Assembly (NCBI GenBank): GCA_903828515.1
Contig: CAIKMD010000003.1
Location: 1-64,000 of the forward strand
Direction: 5' to 3'
Origin: an uncultured Rhodospirillales bacterium
GTDB lineage: Bacteria; Pseudomonadota; Alphaproteobacteria; ATCC43930; CGMCC-115725
DNA: 64,000 nt
The position numbers and the translations under genes are program-made. The notes under the pieces are model-generated. The model ran no database searches. It was given only the letters and a program-made list of their open reading frames with translations, and was not told where the DNA came from. Shown one piece after another: positions 26,191-37,028 of this stretch. Position 1 is the first letter of the stretch. Each line of letters opens with the position of its first letter.

Positions 26191-27216
26191 ATGCCAGCTT
26201 GCCTGAAAGCGACGGCGATTTCGGCAATCCTCCTAGCCGCCCTCATCGGACCCTTCGCCGCCGAGGCCAAGCCCTTCCGCATCATCCTGCCCTATCAGGA
26301 CGAACCGCCGGCGCCGTCATCGGTGGTCGATCTTGCCGAGAAGCTCGGCTTCTACAAACAGGCGGGGGTCGAGGTCGAATTCGTGCGCGTCACCTCGACG
26401 CCGTCATCGCTCGCGGCATTGCGCATCGGCGACGGCGACATGGCCAATGTCGCGACCGGCACCTGCCTCGAACTGGTAGCGCGTCATCAGATGGATCTGC
26501 GCGGCGTGATCTCGGCGGACAAGGCGCTGCCCTTCGTCATCGCCGCGAAGAAGGACATCACCACGCCCAAGCAGATGAACGGTAAGTCCTTCGGCATCGC
26601 CAGCATCGGCAGCACCGATTACCTGGTCAGCCGGATGGTCCTGACCAAGCTCGGCGTCGATCTCAATTCGCTGCAATTCGTTTCGGTCGGCCTGCCGGCG
26701 GTTCGCGCGCAGGCACTGATGGCCAACCGTATCGACGCCACCACGTTCTCGATCGGCGTGTGGACCAGCATTCCCGACAAATCGTCGATGGCGATCCTCG
26801 TCGACCAGGAAAGCTATTACAAAGCGGCGCCCTTCCTGACGCAGCTCGACGTCGTGTTGGCCGACACGATGAAGACCAAGGCGAAAGAGATAGAGGGCGT
26901 GGTGCGCGGGATCATGATGGCCTCGCGCGCCTTCGCCAAGAACCCCGCGATGTGGGTCGATGCGATGGTCGAGGCGCGGCCCGATCTCAAACGCGCGGAC
27001 CTCGAGGCGGTCGCCCGCACCTATGTCGAAGACTGGTCGGTCAATGGCGGGCTCAACATGACGAGCGCGCAGTTCACCACCGACACGCTCTATGACGATC
27101 CGCAATGGAAGGATCTGCGGCGCGTGCCGCCCCAGGAATGGATCGACACGCGCTTCGTCGACAAGGTGCTGGCCGAGATCGGCACCGCACCCGATATCGA
27201 TCCGACCGGACGCTGA
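26191..27216 (+). CDS. NMT1/THI5-like ABC transporter substrate-binding protein
   Basis: The 341-residue exported protein has a signal peptide (ISAILLAALIGPFAAEA) and the SsuA/THI5-like fold: DLAEKLGFYKQAGVEVEFVRVTSTPSSLAALRIGDGDMANVATGT, FGIASIGSTDYLVSRMVLTKLGVDL, VRAQALMANRIDATTFS. It binds a small ligand in the periplasm for an ABC importer. No permease or ATPase gene is adjacent. AAGGAG sits 7 bp before ATG 26191. It is divergent from the monooxygenase gene, so the ligand may be an aromatic compound or its precursor. Confidence 0.85.
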   Translation: MPACLKATAISAILLAALIGPFAAEAKPFRIILPYQDEPPAPSSVVDLAEKLGFYKQAGVEVEFVRVTSTPSSLAALRIGDGDMANVATGTCLELVARHQMDLRGVISADKALPFVIAAKKDITTPKQMNGKSFGIASIGSTDYLVSRMVLTKLGVDLNSLQFVSVGLPAVRAQALMANRIDATTFSIGVWTSIPDKSSMAILVDQESYYKAAPFLTQLDVVLADTMKTKAKEIEGVVRGIMMASRAFAKNPAMWVDAMVEARPDLKRADLEAVARTYVEDWSVNGGLNMTSAQFTTDTLYDDPQWKDLRRVPPQEWIDTRFVDKVLAEIGTAPDIDPTGR

Positions 27217-27220
27217 GGCG

Positions 27221-29917
<2,697 letters not shown>

Positions 29918-30367
29918 TAATTTTCTCCTCGGATGTGACGGCGGCGGGTGCCTTGCTGCTACCGCCTTTGCCGCGCGATATCAAGTCTGCGCGAGGTCGC
30001 GAGGCATGTCACGCGCGGCACGTGGGGGAGCGACGCGACATCGCTTCGTCGTCGCGAACGTCGCTGCGATACCGATAACTTCGAATGCGGCCGATCGATC
30101 AGCGCGCGTCGTTTGCGAAGCGCGCGACAACCGGAAATGTCGTGTCCCGGTGCGCCGCGGGCCCGAATCGAGCCAGCTACCCGCGATTCGGGGTAAGGCA
30201 TCCACCGGGAAAATCATGACATTGGGCCGGGCCAAAATCGCGTTTTGCAAAAATATAAGTGATTGCAATGGGTTAGGAAATATGGCGCCTGGCGCGGTAA
30301 CGAAATACCACTTTTCCGCCACTATTCCTTCCTAGCCGCGTCGCATTCGGCGGCTCTTATGGGGGTC
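29918..30367. other. Gap upstream of acnA, no gene recognised
   Basis: These 450 bp separate the start of acnA (minus) from the hairpin-rich stretch before ccmA (plus). Short open frames here lack family resemblance or a good ribosome site. The stretch is less GC-rich around 30220-30320, where TATA-like and TTGCAA-like elements occur, so it probably holds the divergent promoters. No single promoter can be assigned. Confidence 0.5.
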
Positions 30368-30472
30368 AGGCGAGAGAGCCACAGCGCTTTTCTTGCCTCT
30401 CCGTAGCGGTCACATCCCCCCGACCGCTCTTTAAGCGGCCTTGGTTCCCCCGACCAAGGCCGCCTTTCTTTT
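30368..30472 (+). ncRNA. Putative structured small RNA with three hairpins and C-rich loops
   Basis: Three consecutive stems are seen. Stem 1 pairs 30368-30375 with 30391-30398 (8 bp, one G-U). Stem 2 pairs 30405-30411 with 30422-30428 (AGCGGTC/GACCGCT; loop ACATCCCCCC). Stem 3 pairs 30435-30445 with 30453-30463 (11 bp; loop TCCCCCG) and ends in CTTTCTTTT. Two neighbouring loops with runs of five or six C are unusual and could contact G-rich ribosome-binding sites. No ORF is coded here. It could instead be the 5' leader of ccmA with an attenuator, since ccmA begins 34 bp downstream. Confidence 0.5.
30435..30472 (+). terminator. Rho-independent terminator just upstream of ccmA
   Basis: A perfect 11-bp GCGGCCTTGGT/ACCAAGGCCGC stem with a 7-nt loop is followed by CTTTCTTTT on the plus strand. 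It either ends the predicted small RNA or acts as an attenuator in the ccm leader. Confidence 0.8.
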
Positions 30473-30505
30473 CAGGCCCCTTTCCTTCGAGCCGGGCCGC
30501 GCGGC

Positions 30506-31174
30506 ATGATCCGCCGCCCCATGTCGGACAATCCCCCCTCATCGCCCGATTTTACCGGCACCGGCCTCGCTTGCCGGCGCGGCGAGCGGCTGGTCTTTGC
30601 CGGGCTCGACTTCGCCGTCCCGGCCAGCGGCGCGCTGGTCCTGGTCGGCCCCAACGGCAGCGGCAAATCGAGCCTGCTGCGGGTGATGGCGGGCCTCACC
30701 CCGCCCGAAGCGGGTCGGCTGGCCTGGGACGGAGTCGCGCTTAAAGAAGACCCACAGGCGCATCGCGCGCGCCTCCATTTCATCGGCCACAGCGACGCGT
30801 TGAAGCCGGTGCTGTCAGCCGCCGAGATGCTCGGCTTTTGGGCCGGCATGCGCGGCGGCGGCGATGTCGCGGCGGCGCTCGCGCGTTTCGGCCTGAGTGC
30901 AGCCGCCCCGTTTCCCTGCCGCTATCTCTCCGCCGGCCAGCGGCGGCGCCTCGCCTTGGCGCGGCTGGTCGCCAGCCCGGCGCCGCTCTGGCTGCTCGAC
31001 GAGCCGACCACCGGCCTCGATACCGAGGCCACGGCGCAGTTGATGGCGGCCATCGCAGCGCATCGCCGGGACGGCGGATGCGTGGTGCTGTCGACCCACG
31101 CACCGCTCGATCTACCCGGCGCAGCCTCGCTCTCGCTCGCCGATTTTCGCCCGCGCCGGGGCCTCGCGGCGTGA
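30506..31174 (+). CDS. ccmA: Haem exporter ATPase CcmA
   Basis: The 222-residue ABC ATPase has Walker A GPNGSGKSSLLRVMAG, signature YLSAGQRRRLALARL and Walker B LWLLDEPTTGLD. With CcmB and CcmC it forms the complex that releases holo-CcmE in cytochrome c maturation. ATG 30506 is used, but ATG 30521 (MSDNPP) is equally possible. The stop overlaps the GTG of ccmB, the first of several coupled junctions in this operon. Confidence 0.95.
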   Translation: MIRRPMSDNPPSSPDFTGTGLACRRGERLVFAGLDFAVPASGALVLVGPNGSGKSSLLRVMAGLTPPEAGRLAWDGVALKEDPQAHRARLHFIGHSDALKPVLSAAEMLGFWAGMRGGGDVAAALARFGLSAAAPFPCRYLSAGQRRRLALARLVASPAPLWLLDEPTTGLDTEATAQLMAAIAAHRRDGGCVVLSTHAPLDLPGAASLSLADFRPRRGLAA

Positions 31175-31836
31175 GCGCCTTTCGCCTGCTGATCGCGCGC
31201 GACCTGCGCCTCGCGATGCGCCAGGGCGGCGATGCCGCGATGGTGGTAGCTTTTTTCATCCTCACCGTGGTGCTCTTTCCGTTCGGCGTCGGACCGGAGC
31301 CCGAACTCCTCCAGCGCATCGCCGCGGGCATCATCTGGGTGACCGCGCTGCTCGCCGCCCTGCTCTCGCTCGAGAAACTGTTTCAGACCGACTACGAAGA
31401 CGGCAGTCTCGAGGCGCTGTCGCTGCTGCCCTTGCCGCTCGAATTCCAGGTGCTGGCGAAATGCGTCGCGCATTGGCTGGTGACCGGCCTGCCGCTCACC
31501 CTGGTGGCGCCGCTGCTGGCGCTGCTGCTCCATCTCGACCCCGCCGGTTACGGCGCGCTGATGCTCGGCATGGCGCTCGGTACGCCGATCCTCAGTCTCT
31601 TGGGCGCGGTCGGCGCGGCGCTGACGCTCGGGGCAAGGCGCGGCGGCGTGCTGCTGTCGCTGCTGGTCCTGCCGCTTTATATCCCGGTGCTGATTTTCGG
31701 GGTCGCCGCGATCGAGGCCTCGATCGGCGGCTTCGGCGCACGGCCGCATCTGCTGATTCTAACCGCGCTTTTAGTTTTGGCCTCGGGTCTGGTGCCATTT
31801 GCCGCTGCAGCGGCGCTGCGCCAGGCGCTAGAATAG
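31171..31836 (+). CDS. ccmB: Haem exporter membrane protein CcmB
   Basis: The 221-residue protein has six membrane segments and opens with AFRLLIARDLRLAMRQGGDAAMVVAFFILTVVLFPFGVGPEPELLQRIAAGIIWVTALLAALLSLEKLF, separated here only to show the order of the CcmB landmarks RDLRLAMRQG, FPFGVGPE and LLSLEKLF. It is the membrane partner of CcmA. The start is GTG 31171, overlapping the ccmA stop (GTGA). Confidence 0.95.
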   Translation: MSAFRLLIARDLRLAMRQGGDAAMVVAFFILTVVLFPFGVGPEPELLQRIAAGIIWVTALLAALLSLEKLFQTDYEDGSLEALSLLPLPLEFQVLAKCVAHWLVTGLPLTLVAPLLALLLHLDPAGYGALMLGMALGTPILSLLGAVGAALTLGARRGGVLLSLLVLPLYIPVLIFGVAAIEASIGGFGARPHLLILTALLVLASGLVPFAAAAALRQALE

Positions 31837-31855
31837 GCACCGGGAGTTACGCCTG

Positions 31856-32578
31856 ATGTTCCGCTTCGCCAACCCCAACCGTTTCATGAACTGGTCGGGG
31901 AAGCTGTTGCCTTGGTGCGCCGCCGCGACCGCGATCCTGTTGATCGTCGGCACGTATCTGGCGTTGTTCGTGGCCCCGCCCGACTATCAGCAGGGCGAAG
32001 CGGTCCGCATCATGTATGTCCATGTGCCCGCCGCCTGGATGGCGAGCTTCGTTTACGGCGTGATGGCGGCATCGAGCGCGGTCGCGCTGATCTGGCGGCA
32101 TCCGGTCGCCGATATCGCCGCCCAGCAATCGGCGCCGCTCGGCGCGGGCTTCACATTATTGTGTCTCGTGTCGGGCTCGCTCTGGGGCGAGCCGATGTGG
32201 GGCACCTGGTGGGTGTGGGATGCACGGCTGACCTCGGTGCTCGTCCTGTTCTTCCTCTATCTCGGTTACATCGCGCTGGTGAATGCGTTCGACGAGCCGA
32301 CGCGCGGCGCCCGCGCGGGCGCGATCCTCGCGCTGGTCGGCGTCGTCAATCTGCCGATCATCAAATTCTCGGTCGATTGGTGGAACACGCTCCATCAACC
32401 CGCGAGCGTGTTCCGGATCGGCGCGCCGACGATTGCCGCGTCGATGCTCTGGCCGCTCCTGATCATGGCGGTGGGCTTCACGCTGTTTTACGTGACCCTG
32501 CTGCTGGTGCGGATGCGCAGCGCGTTGATGGCGGCGAAGCTGCGTGCGTTGCGCCTGCAAGAATTCCAGGCGGCATGA
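31856..32578 (+). CDS. ccmC: Haem lyase/handling protein CcmC
   Basis: The 240-residue protein has six membrane segments and the periplasmic tryptophan-rich haem-binding motif WGTWWVWDARLTS. Conserved His residues flank it (YVHVPAAWM and WWNTLHQPASVFR). It loads haem onto CcmE. ATG 31856 lies 19 bp after ccmB, and its TGA overlaps the start of ccmD. Confidence 0.96.
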   Translation: MFRFANPNRFMNWSGKLLPWCAAATAILLIVGTYLALFVAPPDYQQGEAVRIMYVHVPAAWMASFVYGVMAASSAVALIWRHPVADIAAQQSAPLGAGFTLLCLVSGSLWGEPMWGTWWVWDARLTSVLVLFFLYLGYIALVNAFDEPTRGARAGAILALVGVVNLPIIKFSVDWWNTLHQPASVFRIGAPTIAASMLWPLLIMAVGFTLFYVTLLLVRMRSALMAAKLRALRLQEFQAA

Positions 32579-32579
32579 C

Positions 32580-32744
32580 ATGGCGGCGATCGCGCAGTTC
32601 TTCGACATGGGCGGTTACGCGCGTTTCGTCTGGCCGGCCTGGGGCCTCGCCGTGATCGTGCTCGGCGGATTGCTGATCGACAGCGTCGTCACGTACCGCA
32701 AGCGCCGGCGCGAACTCGACGCCGCCGAGGAGCGTAAGCGGTGA
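32580..32744 (+). CDS. ccmD: Haem exporter small protein CcmD
   Basis: The 54-residue protein has one membrane helix (FVWPAWGLAVIVLGGLLID) preceded by MGGYARFVW and followed by a basic tail (YRKRRREL). This is the usual CcmD layout, and it lies between ccmC and ccmE. It helps release holo-CcmE from CcmC. The ATG overlaps the ccmC stop and the end overlaps the ccmE GTG. Confidence 0.93.
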   Translation: MAAIAQFFDMGGYARFVWPAWGLAVIVLGGLLIDSVVTYRKRRRELDAAEERKR

Positions 32745-33205
32745 CCCGCAAGCGCAAACGGCTTTACATCGTGCTCGGTGGTTTGGCGCTGCTCGGCGTC
32801 GCCAGCGCGCTCGTATTGTCGGCATTCAACGACAACATCGTGTTCTTCTACAGCCCCTCCGACATCGCGGCGAAACAAGTGCCGGACGGCCGCGCCATCC
32901 GCATCGGCGGCCTGGTCGAGACCGGCAGCGTCAAGCGCGAGAGCGACGGCGTCACCCTCGACTTCAAAGTCACCGACGGCAACACCGCGCTGCTGGTCGC
33001 TTATAAGGGTGACGTGCCCGATCTCTTTCGCGAAGGCCAGGGCGTCGTCGCCGAAGGCAAGCTCGAGCATGGGATGTTCCGCGCCTCGACCGTGCTCGCC
33101 AAGCACGACGAGACCTACATGCCGCCCGAAGTGGTCGACGCCTTGAAGCGCGCCGGACATTGGCAGGGCGAACCGCCCAAGCAATCCAGCGCGGCGAAGC
33201 CATGA
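32741..33205 (+). CDS. ccmE: Periplasmic haem chaperone CcmE
   Basis: The 154-residue protein has an N-terminal membrane anchor (LYIVLGGLALLGVASALVLSAF), the OB-fold (IRIGGLVETGSVKRES, FKVTDGN, YKGDVPDLFREGQGVVAEG) and VLAKHDETYMPPEV. The His of LAKHDE is the one that binds haem covalently. The start codon is GTG 32741. It overlaps ccmF by 4 bp. Confidence 0.96.
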   Translation: MTRKRKRLYIVLGGLALLGVASALVLSAFNDNIVFFYSPSDIAAKQVPDGRAIRIGGLVETGSVKRESDGVTLDFKVTDGNTALLVAYKGDVPDLFREGQGVVAEGKLEHGMFRASTVLAKHDETYMPPEVVDALKRAGHWQGEPPKQSSAAKP

Positions 33206-35184
33206 TCGCCGAACTCGGCCTTTACGCATTGATCCTCGCCTTCGGCCTGTCGCTGGTACAAGCGACGCTGCCGTTGAAGGGCGCGGCCAGCAATCACGCG
33301 GGACTGATGGCGACCGGCCAGGGCGCGGCGGCAGCGCAGTTCGTGCTCATCGCGACCGCCTTCATCGCCTTGATGCACGCCTATATCACCTCGGATTTCT
33401 CGGTCGCCAATGTCTATGAAAACAGCCATTCGGCAAAACCGATGCTCTATAAGATCACCGGCGTCTGGAGCAATCACGAAGGCTCGATGCTGCTCTGGGT
33501 GCTGATCCTGTCGCTGTTCGGCGCGGCGGTAGCGCTGTTCGGCGACAATCTGCCGCCGCCTCTGCGCGCGCGCGTGCTCGCCGTGCAAGGCATGATCGGC
33601 GCGGCATTTCTCGCCTTCATCCTCTTCACGTCGAATCCGTTCCTGCGCATGAACCCGGTGCCGCTCGACGGCCAGGGCATGAACCCCGTGCTGCAGGATC
33701 CGGGTCTCGCCTTTCATCCGCCGTTTCTGTATCTCGGCTATGTCGGCTTCTCGGTGACGTTCTCGTTCGCGGTGGCCGCTTTGATCGAAGGTCGCGTCGA
33801 CGCTGCCTGGGCGCGTTGGGTCCGGCCCTGGGCGCTTGCCGCGTGGTGCGCGCTCACCATCGGCATCGCGATGGGAAGCTGGTGGGCTTACTATACGCTC
33901 GGCTGGGGCGGCTGGTGGTTCTGGGACCCGGTCGAGAACGCATCGTTCATGCCGTGGCTGGTCGGCACCGCGCTGATCCATTGCGCCATCGTCGTCGAGA
34001 AACGCGACACGCTCAAAAGCTGGACCGTGCTGCTCGCCATCGTCACCTTCTCGCTGTCGCTGGTCGGCACGTTCCTGGTGCGCTCGGGCGTGCTCACCTC
34101 GGTTCATGCCTTCGCAGTCGATCCGATGCGCGGCACGTTCATTCTCATGCTGCTGGTGGCGGCGATCGGCGGCTCGCTCACGCTCTATGCGATCCGCGCG
34201 CCGAAGCTCGCGGGCGGCGGGCTCTTCGCGCCGATCTCGCGCGAGGGCGCGCTGGTGCTCAACAACGTGTTGCTGACGACGGCGGCCGCGACCGTCTTTC
34301 TCGGCACGCTTTATCCGCTGTTCCTCGACGCGGTTGGTGGCCCCAAGGTCTCGGTCGGCTATCCGTTCTTCAATCGCACCTTCGTGCCGTTGATGGTACC
34401 GGTGCTGATCGCGGTCGCGGCGGGACCGATGCTGGCGTGGAAGCGCGGCGATCTGTTGGGCGCGCTGCAGCGCCTGTGGATCGCCTTTGCCGCCGCCCTC
34501 GTCATCGTGATGGCGGGGCTTTATCTCGCCGGCTTTGCGCCGATCCTTTCGATCCTCGGACTGGGGATCGCCGCCTGGGTCGCGGTCGGGTCGCTGACCG
34601 AATGGGCCGATCGCGTGAAACTCTTTCGCGCGCCTTTGGGCGACACATGGCGCCGCGCGATCCATCTGCCGCGTTCGGCCTATGGCATGACGCTGGCGCA
34701 TTTGGGCCTCGCCGTCAGCGTCGCGGGCATCGCCGCCTCCGCCTTTTCGGTCGAGCGCATCGAGCTGCTGCATCCCGGCGACGATCTCGACATCGCCGCC
34801 TATCACCTGCATTTCGTCGGTACCGAGCCGGTGCCCGGCCCCAATTTCAACGCGGATCGCGCGACGATCGAGGTCACACGCAACGGCGCGCCGGTCGCGG
34901 TGCTGCATCCCGAGCGGCGGTTCTTCACGCTGCAGCAGATGACCACCGGCCTGACCGCGATCCACACCAATTTCTTCTCCGACCTTTATGTCGCGCTGGG
35001 CGATCCCGATCCAAGCGGGGGTGCCACCATCCGCGCCTATTGGAAGCCGCTGGTGCCGTGGATCTGGATCGGCGCGGTGATGATGGCGCTGGGTGGCATG
35101 TTGAGCCTGCTCGACCGCCGCTGGCGCGTCGGTGCGGCGGCCGGAAAGCGATTGCCCGCGGCGCATCCGGCACCGGGCGAATGA
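33202..35184 (+). CDS. ccmF: Cytochrome c haem lyase subunit CcmF
   Basis: The 660-residue protein has about 15 membrane segments, with the WWD-type haem-handling motif GWGGWWFWDPVENASFMPWL and conserved His residues around VWSNHEGSMLLWV and FHPPFLYLGYVGF. It attaches haem to apocytochrome c together with CcmH and CcmI. ATG 33202 overlaps the ccmE stop. ccmG begins 5 bp after its stop. Confidence 0.97.
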   Translation: MIAELGLYALILAFGLSLVQATLPLKGAASNHAGLMATGQGAAAAQFVLIATAFIALMHAYITSDFSVANVYENSHSAKPMLYKITGVWSNHEGSMLLWVLILSLFGAAVALFGDNLPPPLRARVLAVQGMIGAAFLAFILFTSNPFLRMNPVPLDGQGMNPVLQDPGLAFHPPFLYLGYVGFSVTFSFAVAALIEGRVDAAWARWVRPWALAAWCALTIGIAMGSWWAYYTLGWGGWWFWDPVENASFMPWLVGTALIHCAIVVEKRDTLKSWTVLLAIVTFSLSLVGTFLVRSGVLTSVHAFAVDPMRGTFILMLLVAAIGGSLTLYAIRAPKLAGGGLFAPISREGALVLNNVLLTTAAATVFLGTLYPLFLDAVGGPKVSVGYPFFNRTFVPLMVPVLIAVAAGPMLAWKRGDLLGALQRLWIAFAAALVIVMAGLYLAGFAPILSILGLGIAAWVAVGSLTEWADRVKLFRAPLGDTWRRAIHLPRSAYGMTLAHLGLAVSVAGIAASAFSVERIELLHPGDDLDIAAYHLHFVGTEPVPGPNFNADRATIEVTRNGAPVAVLHPERRFFTLQQMTTGLTAIHTNFFSDLYVALGDPDPSGGATIRAYWKPLVPWIWIGAVMMALGGMLSLLDRRWRVGAAAGKRLPAAHPAPGE

Positions 35185-35188
35185 TCGC

Positions 35189-35725
35189 ATGAGGCGCCTG
35201 CTCTATCTTTTGCCGATCGTGCTGTTCGCCGCGGTCGCGGGATATTTCGCGCTGGCTTTAAGCTCGGGCCGCGATCCGCAGACGCTGCCTTCGGCGATGA
35301 TCGACAAGCCCGCGCCGGAATTCGCGCTGGGCGGCCTCGATAACGGCGCCGGGCTCCAACTCGACGCGCTCAAGGGCCAGGTCGTGCTGGTGAATTTTTT
35401 CGCGTCGTGGTGCGAGCCATGCCGCGACGAGCACGCGGTGCTGATGCGCCTCGCCAAGGACAATAACGTCGCGCTCTACGGCATCGCCTATAAGGACAAG
35501 CCGGCGGATACGACGCGGTTCCTCAAACAGCTCGGCGATCCCTATCGTGCCATCGGCCTCGACGAGACCGGGCGCACCGCGATCGATTTCGGCGTCTATG
35601 GCGTGCCCGAAACCTATGTCATCGACAAGGAAGGCCGCATCCGCCTCCGGCATGTCGGGCCGTTGAACCAGGCCGATGTCACCAGGGAATTATTGCCGCT
35701 GATGGCGGCCTTGGCGCATTCGTGA
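35189..35725 (+). CDS. ccmG: Thiol:disulfide interchange protein CcmG/DsbE
   Basis: The 178-residue protein has an N-terminal anchor (LLYLLPIVLFAAVAGYFALA), then a thioredoxin fold with the active site FFASWCEPCRDEH and the CcmG-specific acidic insertion region GVYGVPETYVIDKEGRIRLRHVGPL with the cis-Pro. It keeps the CxxCH site of apocytochromes reduced in the periplasm. It overlaps ccmH by 4 bp. Confidence 0.95.
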   Translation: MRRLLYLLPIVLFAAVAGYFALALSSGRDPQTLPSAMIDKPAPEFALGGLDNGAGLQLDALKGQVVLVNFFASWCEPCRDEHAVLMRLAKDNNVALYGIAYKDKPADTTRFLKQLGDPYRAIGLDETGRTAIDFGVYGVPETYVIDKEGRIRLRHVGPLNQADVTRELLPLMAALAHS

Positions 35726-36186
35726 AATTTATTGCCGCCTTCCTTCTGTTGCTTTCCGTCGCCGCGCCTGCTTTCGCCGTCGAGCCGGGCGAACGGCTGG
35801 CCGACCCCGCGCTCGAATCGCGCGCGCGCACGCTGAGCGAACAATTGCGCTGCCTCGTCTGCCAGAACGAGTCGATCGACGAATCGGGTGCGCCCCTCGC
35901 GCATGATCTGCGCGTTCTGTTGCGCGAGCGGATCGCCGCCGGCGACAGCGATGCACAGGCGGTGAAATTTCTCACCGACCGGTACGGGAATTTCCTGCTG
36001 CTGAAACCGCCGGTCGAACCCGCGACTTATGTGCTGTGGTTCGGTCCACTTGGTTTACTGGTCGTCGCCGCCGGCGGCGCGCTGATCTTTCTGCGCCGCC
36101 GCCAGGCCATGCCCGATGCCCCGCCACTCACCGCGTCCGAGCGAACGCAACTCGACCGGCTGATGAAGGAAGGCGAGGGCCGATGA
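35722..36186 (+). CDS. ccmH: Cytochrome c maturation protein CcmH
   Basis: The 154-residue protein has a signal sequence (FIAAFLLLLSVAAPAFA), the redox motif LRCLVCQNESIDES, and a C-terminal membrane helix (YVLWFGPLGLLVVAAGGALIFLRRR). This is the short, CycL-type CcmH, with the TPR part encoded separately as ccmI. The start codon is GTG 35722. It overlaps ccmI by 4 bp (ATGA). Confidence 0.95.
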   Translation: MKFIAAFLLLLSVAAPAFAVEPGERLADPALESRARTLSEQLRCLVCQNESIDESGAPLAHDLRVLLRERIAAGDSDAQAVKFLTDRYGNFLLLKPPVEPATYVLWFGPLGLLVVAAGGALIFLRRRQAMPDAPPLTASERTQLDRLMKEGEGR

Positions 36187-37028
36187 TGCTCGCGTTCCTG
36201 CTAACGGGCGTCACGCTGATCGTGCTGGCGACGGTGCTTGGCCCGCTGTGGCGCCAGACCAGGGCGCCGCCCGAGCGCGCCGCGTATGACCGCGCGGTCT
36301 ATCGCGATCAGTTGAAGGAACTGGAACGCGACGCGGCGCGCGGCCTGATCGGCCCGACCGAAGCAGCGTCCGCGCGGATCGAGTTGCAGCGCCGCTTGCT
36401 GGGCGCCGACGCGACCGGCGCCGCGCCGCAAATCGGCAAGCGGCTGCCCTTTCTGGCGATGGGCCTCGCGGTCACCTTCACCGTCGCCGCAGCCGCGCTT
36501 TATCTCCGTCTCGGCGCGCCGAGCATCCCGGATGCGCCCTTTGCCGAGCGCCAGGCCGAACGCGACCAGGCCGCGCAAGCCCAGGCGCAATTGGCGCAGA
36601 TCAAAGGGATGGTCGCCAAGCTCGCCGACGAGATGAAAGCGCGGCCCGACGATCTCGAAGGCTGGCTGCGATTGGGCCGGTCCTATGCGGTGCTGGGTCA
36701 GCCGGACGAGGCTGCCGCCGCCTTCGCCCAAGCCGAACGCCTGAAACCCAACGATCCCGGCATCCTGATGGCCGAGGCACAGGCGTGGATGACGGGGCTG
36801 CAAATCAGCGATCCGATTCCGGACCGCGCCGTCGACCTGCTCCGCCGGGTCCAGACGATCGACCCGAGCAGTCAGGCGGCGTTGTGGTATCTCGGCTTGC
36901 ACGCGGCGCAATCGGGCGAATTCGCCGAAGCGCGCGATGATTGGCAAAAACTGTTGCCGCTGATGCCGAGCGACAGCGACGAGCGCAGGACCGTGATGTC
37001 CGCGCTCGACGCGATCAAGGACAAGTAA
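36183..37028 (+). CDS. ccmI: Cytochrome c biogenesis protein CcmI (TPR)
   Basis: The 281-residue protein has two N-terminal membrane helices (LAFLLTGVTLIVLATVLGPLW and LPFLAMGLAVTFTVAAAALYL) separated by a leucine-rich cytoplasmic loop (YRDQLKELERDAARGLIGPTEAASARIELQRRLL). TPR repeats follow (DDLEGWLRLGRSYAVLGQPDEAAAAFAQAERLKPNDP). It chaperones apocytochrome c to the CcmFH lyase. The last 22 bases of its frame (up to the TA of the stop) are repeated at 38926-38947, where the neighbouring insertion ends. The stop is TAA here and would be TAG at the other copy. Confidence 0.94.
   Translation: MMLAFLLTGVTLIVLATVLGPLWRQTRAPPERAAYDRAVYRDQLKELERDAARGLIGPTEAASARIELQRRLLGADATGAAPQIGKRLPFLAMGLAVTFTVAAAALYLRLGAPSIPDAPFAERQAERDQAAQAQAQLAQIKGMVAKLADEMKARPDDLEGWLRLGRSYAVLGQPDEAAAAFAQAERLKPNDPGILMAEAQAWMTGLQISDPIPDRAVDLLRRVQTIDPSSQAALWYLGLHAAQSGEFAEARDDWQKLLPLMPSDSDERRTVMSALDAIKDK

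Noticed and set aside
33115-35190. Minus-strand ORF of 691 codons opposite ccmF
   Set aside because: Overlaps the unmistakable ccmF gene inside the ccm operon and has a low-complexity Arg/Gln-rich product.
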